This document shows positions 1 to 7,384 of a stretch of DNA of 64,000 nt, in pieces (position 1 is the first letter of the stretch; each line of letters opens with the position of its first letter). The position numbers were made by a program, and so were the translations under genes. The notes under the pieces were generated by a model. That model did no database searches, was not told the DNA's origin, and saw only the letters and a list, made by a program, of their open reading frames with translations. Source of the DNA: Parabacteroides distasonis (GTDB taxonomy: Bacteria > Bacteroidota > Bacteroidia > Bacteroidales > Tannerellaceae); the NCBI GenBank assembly GCA_021531385.1, contig JAFBIR010000007.1, positions 1 to 64,000 on the forward strand, given 5' to 3'.

Positions 1-47
1 GTCACGCCGATGGTACTGCGTAACAGTGGGAGAGTAGGTAGCCGCCG
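1..47 (+). rRNA. rrf: 5S ribosomal RNA, 3' end only
   Basis: The first bases read as the conserved 3' third of a Bacteroidetes 5S rRNA, with the GCCGATGGTACTGC segment, then GTGGGAGAGTAGGT and the closing helix strand TAGCCGCC. The 5' part lies before the window. An rRNA operon therefore ends here, and the exact 3' end is approximate. Confidence 0.88.
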
Positions 48-59
48 TTTTAGTAGAGA

Positions 60-93
60 GGGAGTCAGTCCAAAAGATTGACTCCCTTTTTTT
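60..93 (+). terminator. Intrinsic terminator of the rRNA operon
   Basis: An 11-bp stem (60-70 with 76-86, one G-T pair) has a five-base loop and is followed by seven T (87-93). It lies directly behind the 5S rRNA and before the convergent LOG gene. Confidence 0.9.
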
Positions 94-107
94 GTGTGTA
101 TGCGCTG

Positions 108-719
108 TTAAATAGCGGCGATCTTGCGCAGGGTAGGATCCCATAGCGGCTCGTTAAATACCCGTTGTAGTGCCTCTGCTGCACTCTCTGCCACTGTCCA
201 TAATCGTTGATGTTGCGGCCGCATGAACTGTTCTTCCACGGCTTGATCAAAAAGTTGGAGGAGTGGATCGTAATAGTGATTGACATTGAGAATCACGATG
301 GGATTGACATAGAGTCCCAGCTGTTTCCAGGTAATCACCTCCAACAGCTCTTCCAAGGTGCCACATCCTCCCGGTAAAGCGATGCAAGCATCCGATAGAT
401 TTGCCATCAGTTGTTTCCGCTCGTGCATGGTCTCTACCTCGATGAGCTTGGTTAAGCCTTTGTGATACCAATTCTGTTCAACCATGAAATGGGGAATGAC
501 ACCCGTGACGGTGCCTCCTGCCGCTAACGTAGCATCAGAGACGGCACGCATGAGGCCGATATTGCCTGCGCCATTAACGACATTCAGACCTTTTTCACCT
601 AAAAGACGACCTAACTCGTCGGCGACTTCAAAATAGGGTGCTGGGATTTTGGTGCTCGATGCGCAATAGACGCACACCGAGCGAATAGGATGTGCTGGAG
701 TTGTTATTGTTGATTCCAT
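108..719 (-). CDS. LOG family protein (TIGR00730, Rossmann-fold nucleotide phosphoribohydrolase)
   Basis: A 203-residue cytosolic protein of the LOG/YgdH family. Characterised members hydrolyse nucleoside 5'-monophosphates to base and ribose 5-phosphate. The signature PGGxGTxxE is present as PGGCGTLEE at residues 116-124. A glycine-rich nucleotide-binding segment, VNGAGNIGLM, lies near residues 48-57, and the conserved Arg of the ERK segment is at residue 101. The length is normal for bacterial LOG proteins. It is the last gene of a minus-strand run with the AlkD-like and dehydrogenase genes; the gap to the AlkD-like stop is only two bases, so co-transcription is likely. Family assignment is secure, but the physiological substrate in Bacteroidales is unknown. 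Confidence 0.9.
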   Translation of the reverse strand: MESTITTPAHPIRSVCVYCASSTKIPAPYFEVADELGRLLGEKGLNVVNGAGNIGLMRAVSDATLAAGGTVTGVIPHFMVEQNWYHKGLTKLIEVETMHERKQLMANLSDACIALPGGCGTLEELLEVITWKQLGLYVNPIVILNVNHYYDPLLQLFDQAVEEQFMRPQHQRLWTVAESAAEALQRVFNEPLWDPTLRKIAAI

Positions 720-721
720 GT

Positions 722-1429
722 TTATTGTTTATGTAAGAAATATTGGCGTTGTGCCTCCGGATAATGTTCGATGGCATAACGCAGGGCGGTACGAGGCAGG
801 TTCGTGGCCTGTTGCTCCAAGAATTGGGTCAAGACCTCTCTATCCATCTTCCCTACCTCTCGCAGCATCCATCCCACCGCTTTGTGAATCAAATCGTGTG
901 GATGGGAGGAGAAATGGATCGCCAAGTTCAAGGTATCCGTAAAATCTCCCGCTTTGATAAAAGCCCAGGTAGATACGATGCTGATGCGTTGCTCCCAGAG
1001 ATTTGTGCTTTGGGCCAGTTGATAGATGGGGGCCCGATCTCGGTGGAGCAGGTAGTTCCCTACGATGTCCCGGCAGGTAAGATCGACGAGATCCCAGTTG
1101 TTGATGCGGGTGGTGTTGCGCAGGTAGAACTGATAGATCGCTTCTCGTTCCGTTTCCTGGGTGCGTTTACTTTGTACCCGATAGACCAAGATGAGCAGGG
1201 CACAACTGCGTGCCTCGTGCCATGGGCTGTTGAGTAACGTTTGCAATTCCTCCAAGGGGGTTGCCTTGTTCGCCTTGGCTATCGCACGTATTTGTGGCGT
1301 GGCGATACCTAAGAACTGATCGCCTTCGCCATACTGACCGGCACCTGTTTTGAAGAAACGACTGGCCCCTGCGGCTCGCTCCGGAGAGGCAAGCGACTGG
1401 AGTTCGGAAAGAATGAATGCGGCGGTCAT
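722..1429 (-). CDS. DNA alkylation repair protein, AlkD-like
   Basis: A 235-residue all-helical protein of the AlkD/AlkC HEAT-repeat superfamily. Bacillus AlkD excises positively charged N3- and N7-alkylpurines without base flipping. The NNWDLVD segment (near residue 112) matches the part of AlkD that carries the active-site Trp and Asp. Downstream helices contain the expected Trp/Arg-rich segments (STWAFI, HKAVGWMLREVG). Length agrees with the family (about 220-240). The start ATG overlaps the stop of the upstream dehydrogenase gene as ATGA at 1426-1429, indicating translational coupling. The paralogues in this superfamily vary in specificity, so activity on a given lesion is inferred. Confidence 0.88.
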   Translation of the reverse strand: MTAAFILSELQSLASPERAAGASRFFKTGAGQYGEGDQFLGIATPQIRAIAKANKATPLEELQTLLNSPWHEARSCALLILVYRVQSKRTQETEREAIYQFYLRNTTRINNWDLVDLTCRDIVGNYLLHRDRAPIYQLAQSTNLWEQRISIVSTWAFIKAGDFTDTLNLAIHFSSHPHDLIHKAVGWMLREVGKMDREVLTQFLEQQATNLPRTALRYAIEHYPEAQRQYFLHKQ

Positions 1430-2388
1430 GGGTGAAGCACACGAGATACGGGGCGATCGCCCTCAATGAATCCAATGACATTATTGGCAACGGCACGAGC
1501 CATGATCACACGGGTCTCTGTCGTCTGTGTGCCGATATGGGGTGTGAGCACGACATTATCCATCTCCAACAATTCGGGTAGGGGATAATCGCCAAACTCA
1601 AAGACATCCAATCCAGCCCCATGAATTGTTCCTGCCTGCAGCGCCTTCACCAAGGCATGCTCATCGACCAAAGGGCCGCGGGCTGTATTGATCAAGATGG
1701 CAGAGGGTTTCATCTGTTGCAACTCCGCTTCGCCGATGATGTGATAAGTCTCCGGTGTGTAGGGTGCGTTGAGCGAGACAAAATCCGCTTTGGCCAATAA
1801 CTCCTCTTTCGAGGCATAAGTCACATTCAGTTTGGTCTCCTCCTCGATGTAGAGCTGATGCCGGTTATGGTAGATCACCTCCATACCCAAGGCGTTAGCC
1901 CGTTTCGCCAAGGCTTTTCCGATGCGTCCCATGCCGATGATGCCCAATACATGGCCAGTAACACCGATCCCCAAATTCTCCAAGACACCAATCTTCATAG
2001 ACTTCCGTAGGGTACGCAGTTTCCGATCACATTCCGTCACTCGGCGAGCGGCGTCGAGCATCAGTGCCAAAGCCAAATTGGCTGTGGGTGCGGTTACTGG
2101 ATCCGGCGTATTCGCTACCGTGATGCCCTTTTCCAAGCAATAGGCAACGTCGATGTTGTTATAGCCCACAGCATAGTTAGCCACCAAGCGCAACTTAGGC
2201 GCATGATCAATCAGGTTCTTATCTACCGGGAAATTAAACATGGAGCAGAGCACGTCATACTCCGGAATCTGTTCCATCACCTCCTCATAGGTGAAATCAC
2301 GTCCTTCGGGGAAGGTTACTTCGTATTTGCTTTCCAGCTCAGCGAAACCCTCCCGAAACATATCGTAGGTTACTAAAATTTTCATCAT
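1426..2388 (-). CDS. D-isomer-specific 2-hydroxyacid dehydrogenase
   Basis: A 320-residue NAD(P)-dependent dehydrogenase of the D-3-phosphoglycerate/glyoxylate reductase superfamily. The NAD-binding loop reads GIIGMGRIG in the middle of the protein. The catalytic Arg lies in INTARGPLVDE, and the catalytic His in LTPHIGTQT near the C terminus. The N-terminal third is the split substrate-binding domain. It lacks an ACT domain and is too short for long-type SerA, so the substrate could be phosphoglycerate, hydroxypyruvate, glyoxylate or another 2-keto acid. It is the first gene of a three-gene minus-strand run. Its start is behind a TAnnTTTG promoter element at 2413-2420. Confidence 0.88.
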   Translation of the reverse strand: MMKILVTYDMFREGFAELESKYEVTFPEGRDFTYEEVMEQIPEYDVLCSMFNFPVDKNLIDHAPKLRLVANYAVGYNNIDVAYCLEKGITVANTPDPVTAPTANLALALMLDAARRVTECDRKLRTLRKSMKIGVLENLGIGVTGHVLGIIGMGRIGKALAKRANALGMEVIYHNRHQLYIEEETKLNVTYASKEELLAKADFVSLNAPYTPETYHIIGEAELQQMKPSAILINTARGPLVDEHALVKALQAGTIHGAGLDVFEFGDYPLPELLEMDNVVLTPHIGTQTTETRVIMARAVANNVIGFIEGDRPVSRVLHP

Positions 2389-2412
2389 CTGATCTGTTCG
2401 TTATTCGTCAAG

Positions 2413-2451
2413 CAAAAATACAAATCAATTGCCAAATTATGCCTATTTTTG
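2413..2451. promoter_or_regulatory. Divergent Bacteroidetes -7 elements
   Basis: Two perfect TAnnTTTG elements (TATTTTTG) face away from each other. One is on the minus strand at 2413-2420 for the dehydrogenase operon, and one is on the plus strand at 2444-2451 for the SpmA-SpmB-like gene. The -33 elements are not clear. Confidence 0.6.
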
Positions 2452-2485
2452 TCCATTCTTATTTGGTAAAACAGACTGACGCACC

Positions 2486-3715
2486 ATGGTACTTAATTAT
2501 ATTTGGATCGCTTTCTTCTTGATTGCCTTTGTAGTGGCGATGGGTCGATTGCTGATAGGTGGTGATACCACCGTTTTCACAAACATCATCAACAGCTCTT
2601 TCGAGGCGGCGAAGACCGGCTTTGAGATCTCGATTGGATTGACCGGCATCCTCTCCCTTTGGTTGGGTATTATGAAGATTGGCGAGAAGGGAGGCGTGAT
2701 TCAGGCATTCGCCCGTTGGGCAGCGCCCGTGTTTAGCAAGCTGTTCCCAGAGATTCCAAAGGATCACCCTGTGACAGGCTCCATATTCATGAATCTTTCT
2801 GCGAATCTGTTGGGTTTAGATAACGCCGCTACGCCGATGGGTTTGAAGGCGATGCAGCAGTTGCAAGACCTGAATCCGGAGAAGGAGCGAGCCAGCAACT
2901 CGATGGTGATGTTCCTTTGCATCAATGCCTCCGGCTTGACTTTGATCCCGATCACGATCATGATGTATCGAGCCCAATTGGGGGCGGCGAATCCCTCCGA
3001 TGTCTTTCTGCCCATCATGTTGACTACCTTCACCTCAACGTTGGTGGCGATCTTGGCGGTTTGCCTGCGGCAAGGCATCTCGATTCTCCAGCGTAACCTC
3101 TTACTCTTTTTCGGCGGTATGGGGTTGTTGATTGGCGGATTAATCCTGCTCTTTCATTCCATGGAGCAGGAGCAGGTATCGCTCTACTCTACGCTTTTTG
3201 CCAACACGCTCCTCTTTACCATCATGTGCGGGTTCCTGTGGAGTGGCGTGCGGAAGCGGATTAACGTCTATGATGCCTTTATCGAGGGAGCGAAGGAGGG
3301 TTTCCAGACAGCGATTACAATCATCCCCTATTTAGTGGCGATCTTGGTGGGCATTGGTGTGTTTCGTGCTTCAGGGGCGATGGATTTCTTGATCGAGGGC
3401 GTTCGGATGGGTGTGGCAGCAGTCGGCTTGAATACTGATTTCGTAGAGGCGTTACCGACCATGCTCATGAAGCCGTTGAGCGGGAGTGGTTCACGCGGCA
3501 TGATGCTGGATGCCATGAATACCTATGGGGCTGACTCTTTTGTGGGACGTCTCTCTTCTATCGTGCAGGGCTCTTGCGATACGACCTTCTATGTCGTGGC
3601 CCTCTATTATGGTAGCGTAGGGGTGCGTAACACCCGTTACACCGTGCAATGTGCCTTGCTGGCCGACTTGGCGGGAGCTATTGTCGCTATCGCTATGGCT
3701 TACCTGTTCTTCTAA
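2486..3715 (+). CDS. SpmA-SpmB-like fused membrane protein (nucleoside recognition/Gate domains)
   Basis: A 409-residue integral membrane protein with two Gate (nucleoside recognition) domains. The first half resembles Bacillus SpmA, with a conserved NLSANLLGLDNAATPMG segment. The second half resembles SpmB, with the MKPLSGSGSRGMM segment and the GSCDTTFYVVALYYG segment. Many Bacteroidetes carry this fusion although they do not sporulate, so the sporulation name is historical. The family is thought to act as a transporter or permease of unknown substrate. It stands alone, transcribed away from the dehydrogenase operon. Start choice follows the promoter element 35 bases upstream. Confidence 0.88.
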   Translation: MVLNYIWIAFFLIAFVVAMGRLLIGGDTTVFTNIINSSFEAAKTGFEISIGLTGILSLWLGIMKIGEKGGVIQAFARWAAPVFSKLFPEIPKDHPVTGSIFMNLSANLLGLDNAATPMGLKAMQQLQDLNPEKERASNSMVMFLCINASGLTLIPITIMMYRAQLGAANPSDVFLPIMLTTFTSTLVAILAVCLRQGISILQRNLLLFFGGMGLLIGGLILLFHSMEQEQVSLYSTLFANTLLFTIMCGFLWSGVRKRINVYDAFIEGAKEGFQTAITIIPYLVAILVGIGVFRASGAMDFLIEGVRMGVAAVGLNTDFVEALPTMLMKPLSGSGSRGMMLDAMNTYGADSFVGRLSSIVQGSCDTTFYVVALYYGSVGVRNTRYTVQCALLADLAGAIVAIAMAYLFF

Positions 3716-3719
3716 GAGA

Positions 3720-3757
3720 CAAAAAGAGGGAGTGCATTTGGATACACCCCCTCCTCT
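3720..3757 (-). terminator. Intrinsic terminator behind the manC-like gene
   Basis: Read on the minus strand, a GC-rich hairpin of roughly nine to ten pairs (about 3725-3735 with 3745-3757) is followed by a T-run (3721-3725 on the plus strand is AAAAA). It lies between converging genes and may serve both. Confidence 0.6.
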
Positions 3758-3786
3758 GCGCTTATAGGAAAGATTAGATTGGAAGA

Positions 3787-4866
3787 TCAATTGAACTTAT
3801 CGCCATATTTAATCTTGGCATCGGCCACGAACTGCTTGAGCCGTTGCTCATCCTCTTTCTTGCAAATGACCAAGACGTTGCCCGATTCAGCGATGATGCA
3901 ATCATGAATGCCCTGTACCACCACCAAGCGATCGGAATCCAGTGCCACCACGTTACCGGTAGATTCATACAGCAACGCTTGGTTCTTCTTCAATACCGCA
4001 TTGTGATAGGAATCCTTATGGGCGATGTCGAACAGCGATCCCCACGTACCTAAATCGGCCCAACCGAACTCTACGCAGAGCATATAGACGTTGCTGGCCT
4101 TCTCCATGATGCCATAGTCGATGGAGATATTGGGGCAATAGGGGAAGTTCTCTTTGATAAAGTCCTTCTCCTTGGGGGTATTGAACAGCTCCTTGCCTAA
4201 GTCGAAGCGGCTGGAGATGTCTGGCAGGTATTTGGAGAAGGCCTTTATGATCGTATTCACGTTCCAGATAAAGATACCGGAGTTCCAATAGAACTCCCCG
4301 CTGGCCATAAACACCCTTGCCAAGTCTAAGTTCGGCTTCTCGGTAAAGGTCTTGACCTTGCAGAAATCATCGACCACGGTGTCGCTGCTTTGGATATAGC
4401 CATAGCCGGTCTCCGGACGGGTCGGTTGGATACCTAAAGTTACCAATACCCGATTATCTTTGACGAACGCTAACGCCTTCTCTACATCCTTCAGGAATTG
4501 CTCCTCATGCATGATCAGATGGTCGCAGGGAGCCACTACGATGTTTGCGTTAGGATTGCAAGCTCGAATGTGATAGGAGGCATAAGCTATACAGGGGGCC
4601 GTGTTCTTGCGTGTCGGCTCCGCCAAGATTTGCTCATCCGTCAATTCGGGTAGTTGCTCCTTAACAAGGTGCACATATAAGGCATTCGTAGCAATATAGA
4701 TATGTTCTTTGGGGACTATCTTGACATAACGATCATAGGTCATTTGAAGCAGAGAACGTCCGTTCCCGAAAAAGTCCAAAAACTGCTTGGGGAAGCTTTC
4801 TCTACTGAAGGGCCAGAACCGGCTACCGATTCCACCACTCATGATAACGCAATAGGTATCTTTCAT
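3787..4866 (-). CDS. manC: Mannose-1-phosphate guanylyltransferase
   Basis: A 359-residue nucleotidyltransferase that makes GDP-mannose from GTP and mannose 1-phosphate for capsule and glycoprotein synthesis. The pyrophosphorylase signature appears at the N terminus as MSGGIGSRFWPFSR, followed by FPKQF. The type II PMI/GMP motif is represented by FTEKP, and NSGIFIWN and ADLGTWGSL are typical of the family. An upstream in-frame ATG at 4923 would add 19 residues, but it lies before the TACATTTG promoter element at 4894-4901. The start at 4866 also places the catalytic glycine loop near the N terminus as usual. No C-terminal isomerase domain is present, so it is the single-function form. Confidence 0.9.
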   Translation of the reverse strand: MKDTYCVIMSGGIGSRFWPFSRESFPKQFLDFFGNGRSLLQMTYDRYVKIVPKEHIYIATNALYVHLVKEQLPELTDEQILAEPTRKNTAPCIAYASYHIRACNPNANIVVAPCDHLIMHEEQFLKDVEKALAFVKDNRVLVTLGIQPTRPETGYGYIQSSDTVVDDFCKVKTFTEKPNLDLARVFMASGEFYWNSGIFIWNVNTIIKAFSKYLPDISSRFDLGKELFNTPKEKDFIKENFPYCPNISIDYGIMEKASNVYMLCVEFGWADLGTWGSLFDIAHKDSYHNAVLKKNQALLYESTGNVVALDSDRLVVVQGIHDCIIAESGNVLVICKKEDEQRLKQFVADAKIKYGDKFN

Positions 4867-4893
4867 GCTATTTGCTATTCTAATTATAATTGA

Positions 4894-4901
4894 CAAATGT
4901 A
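4894..4901 (-). promoter_or_regulatory. -7 element of the manC-like gene
   Basis: TACATTTG on the minus strand, 28 bases before the start at 4866. It decides against the longer reading from 4923. Confidence 0.6.
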
Positions 4902-4982
4902 GCGAAATTATCGAATGAAGCACACGTTCTTCCTCGGATAATCACAAAAGTGCATTTTTTTTTGAAAAAAATCGCCGAAACA

Positions 4983-5013
4983 TTTGCGGGTTCCAAAAAA
5001 AGCCGTACCTTTG
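4983..5013 (+). promoter_or_regulatory. Promoter of tRNA-Leu
   Basis: A -33 TTTG at 4983-4986 and a -7 TACCTTTG at 5006-5013 are separated by 19 bases, which is a textbook Bacteroidetes sigma-ABfr promoter. The tRNA begins at 5071. Confidence 0.8.
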
Positions 5014-5070
5014 CATCGCAATTGAGAAACAAACCAGCTCAATAAGAGATTCGGAAAGTTTCAAGCAAAT

Positions 5071-5154
5071 GCCCAGATGGCGGAATCGGTAGACGCGCTG
5101 GTCTCAAACACCAGTGGATTCACTTCCATCCCGGTTCGACCCCGGGTCTGGGTA
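5071..5154 (+). tRNA. tRNA-Leu (CAA)
   Basis: An 84-nt class II tRNA. Its seven-bp acceptor stem (5071-5077 with 5147-5153, one G-T pair) is followed by discriminator A. The anticodon stem CTGGT/ACCAG encloses a loop with anticodon CAA. It has a long variable arm and a GGTTCGACC T-arm. CCA is not encoded. Confidence 0.96.
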
Positions 5155-5158
5155 CTCT

Positions 5159-5200
5159 AAAAGGCTGTTGATCGCTTGATTGACAGCCTTTCTTGTTTTG
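5159..5200 (+). terminator. Terminator of tRNA-Leu
   Basis: A hairpin with arms AAAGGCTGT and its complement (about 5159-5167 and 5182-5191) is followed by a T-rich stretch. The 210 bases after it (5200-5410) show no gene or clear element. Confidence 0.75.
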
Positions 5201-5410
5201 TCGGGTATAAACAATGACACTACCCCTCCTTTTACATCATGCCTTTTATTACCTTTAGTATAGAATCGGGCTTTTCTACCATTCGCAATACGGAATCCGA
5301 ATCGAATCTCCTATGTTCTATATAGGTTCGTATTAACCCATAATATAATGCGCTTTAGCATAACTTGTGTCTATGGCATGTGAACAAGGAGTTAAGGAGT
5401 AAGTTCGGAG

Positions 5411-5445
5411 AAAAAGAAGCGCTGGACATTCACATGCCCAGCGCT
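5411..5445 (-). terminator. Terminator of the left-facing susC-susD operon
   Basis: The stem AGCGCTGG (5418-5425) pairs with 5438-5445. On the minus strand it is followed by a T-rich run (5411-5417 complement). It lies 31 bases behind the susD stop. Confidence 0.8.
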
Positions 5446-5476
5446 CGAAACAAATCAGTTAATGTTTACCTTTGGC

Positions 5477-7339
5477 CTATTTCCAGTTCTCATTCTGGAC
5501 AAGCAGCCCATCCATCTTCTGGATTTCGTTCAATGGAATAGGAAGCACACACCACTTCGGGTTATATACACTATTCGCATATTTCAACAGATACTGTTTC
5601 TCGTAAGAAGCGAAGCTGTTCAACTCATCGGCGATGATACCCCAACGAGCCAAGTCATACCAGCGGTGACCCTCCAAAGCCATCTCGATCTTACGCTCCC
5701 AACGCAAAGCCTGCATTGCTTTTTCCTTGGTAGCGAATTGAGAGTCGGGATAGAGACCCAGACGGTAGTTACCAGCAGCATCCACACCCTTCGTACCGTT
5801 TACCAAATCATCGAATACATAAGGAGAGGTAGCGGGTGTAATACCCTCTGTCGTAGATCCGTTACCTACAGCTGCGTGGAGATAACTCTTAGCGGCGCGA
5901 GCACGTACCTGGTTGATGTACTTACCAGCCTCCTGCGGATTACCTGTCTCGATCAATGCCTCCGCATACCACAACAGCACGTCAGCGTAGCGGATCAAGT
6001 GGAAGTTCTTTGCGGAAGAAGCAGTTTGGTTCGTGATAGACAAGCTACCCTTATCTGCCTTACGCGGGATATTCTTCTTGTTCAGATACAAACCACCGTT
6101 ACTGTAGTCACGTACCCAACCGTCGATGATTTCGGGAACACACCAATCCAAGAACGGAGTCTCGAAACGACCTACGTTTACGTCCAGACGGGGATCGGTA
6201 TAGACCGTCAGATCCGTCTGCGGCACCTTGTTCTCATCCAACTTAGTCAAAGCCGGGATGTTCTTGTAGCCACCATCCATCATCGGCAGACCCTTATCGT
6301 CCACGATGTAAGAGTTCACCAAATCGTAAGAGGGCTGATAGAATCCCCAACCACCAGTACCTAACGCACCAGAGAAACCGATGTGCCAAGGACCGTTAAT
6401 GTTACATGTCTGCTCCACTGTACCTGTGATTGCCATCTGAATATCGAAGACAGACTCACCCGTCCAGTCGCACTCACCAGCCGTATAGAGTTGCTCGTAA
6501 GTGTCCGCCAATTGATACTTCTGGCCTCTGTTGTCCTTACCGTTTGCCATCACATCCTCCAAGATGCTCTTCACCTCGGCCCAGTGGTTGCTATTACCAT
6601 TCTTGCCGTCATAAACGCCAGACTGATACATCTTCACCTTGGCCAGCATCGCACCAGCCGCCCATTTGTTCACACGGCCTTGCTCAGAGGGCCAAGTGTC
6701 GGGCAGATTGTCGTAGGCATATTTCAAGTCATCCACGATCTTGTCCCAGATGTAGATGTAGTTACCACTCTCATCCACGTTAGACACCTGCGGGTTCACG
6801 TTCTCCTGCATTGCTACCTCATCTACGTAAGGCACAGCGGCACCAAACAGTTTCACTACCTCGAAGTGCCAGAAGCCACGGAAGAAGCGTGCCTGTGCGA
6901 GAGTCTCCGTATATTTATCTTTGCTCTGTCCTGCAGCGGCAGACAATGCCTCTTGTGCTTGACCAGCCACTTTAATCACGTTGTTGGCGAAGAAGACACC
7001 GTTGTAGCATCTTTTCCACTTCGAGTTCAAGTAACCGTTATCTGTCGTGAAGGTGAAGGTCTCCAAGCTGGTGAAGTCCGGCTGGTCCTGATACGTAGAA
7101 CCCTTGTTGGCGCTACCACCCATCACGTCACCGTAAGCGTAGTTACTCAATGTAGCGGCGAAGTAGTCATCATCGTGCATCTTGGCATACATACCTGTCA
7201 CCAACTGGTCAACGCCCGTCACGTTGGCGAAGTCTGCCTCACTCACATTACCGACCGGTTTCACATCGAGGAAGTCCGAACAGGAGGCTCCCATCGCGAG
7301 CATAGCGGTCATTGCGGAATATATAAATAATCTTTTCAT
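5477..7339 (-). CDS. susD: SusD/RagB family outer-membrane lipoprotein (pair 1)
   Basis: A 620-residue SusD-like nutrient-binding lipoprotein, exposed on the cell surface and acting as the lid of the SusC channel. The signal peptide ends in a lipobox, with the acylated Cys about 20 residues in (GASCSDFLDVKP). TPR-type helices occupy the N-terminal half (QARFFRGFWHFEVVKLFG). The C-terminal SusD domain shows the usual RYADVLLWYAEALIETG and LRWERKIEMALEGHRWYDLARWG features (each given in part). It is strongly similar along its whole length to the second SusD at 24223-26097. It follows its SusC gene with a 45-base gap and is clearly in the same operon. The glycan bound cannot be read from sequence. 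Confidence 0.95.
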   Translation of the reverse strand: MKRLFIYSAMTAMLAMGASCSDFLDVKPVGNVSEADFANVTGVDQLVTGMYAKMHDDDYFAATLSNYAYGDVMGGSANKGSTYQDQPDFTSLETFTFTTDNGYLNSKWKRCYNGVFFANNVIKVAGQAQEALSAAAGQSKDKYTETLAQARFFRGFWHFEVVKLFGAAVPYVDEVAMQENVNPQVSNVDESGNYIYIWDKIVDDLKYAYDNLPDTWPSEQGRVNKWAAGAMLAKVKMYQSGVYDGKNGNSNHWAEVKSILEDVMANGKDNRGQKYQLADTYEQLYTAGECDWTGESVFDIQMAITGTVEQTCNINGPWHIGFSGALGTGGWGFYQPSYDLVNSYIVDDKGLPMMDGGYKNIPALTKLDENKVPQTDLTVYTDPRLDVNVGRFETPFLDWCVPEIIDGWVRDYSNGGLYLNKKNIPRKADKGSLSITNQTASSAKNFHLIRYADVLLWYAEALIETGNPQEAGKYINQVRARAAKSYLHAAVGNGSTTEGITPATSPYVFDDLVNGTKGVDAAGNYRLGLYPDSQFATKEKAMQALRWERKIEMALEGHRWYDLARWGIIADELNSFASYEKQYLLKYANSVYNPKWCVLPIPLNEIQKMDGLLVQNENWK

Positions 7340-7384
7340 GTGTATCTCAACTTAATTGTTAATAATTAAACCTCTCATTCTCGA

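Noticed and set aside
4867-4923. Longer N terminus of the mannose-1-phosphate guanylyltransferase
   Set aside because: It would begin upstream of the promoter element at 4894-4901 and push the catalytic loop away from the N terminus.
5071-5154. Integration of a mobile element at tRNA-Leu
   Set aside because: No integrase, no duplicated tRNA 3' end was seen, and the downstream genes are a standard polysaccharide locus.
5462-6364. Long plus-strand open frame of 300 codons opposite susD pair 1
   Set aside because: It is the antisense shadow of a clear SusD gene, has no recognisable domain and no promoter; the protein on the other strand has a signal peptide and full family motifs.
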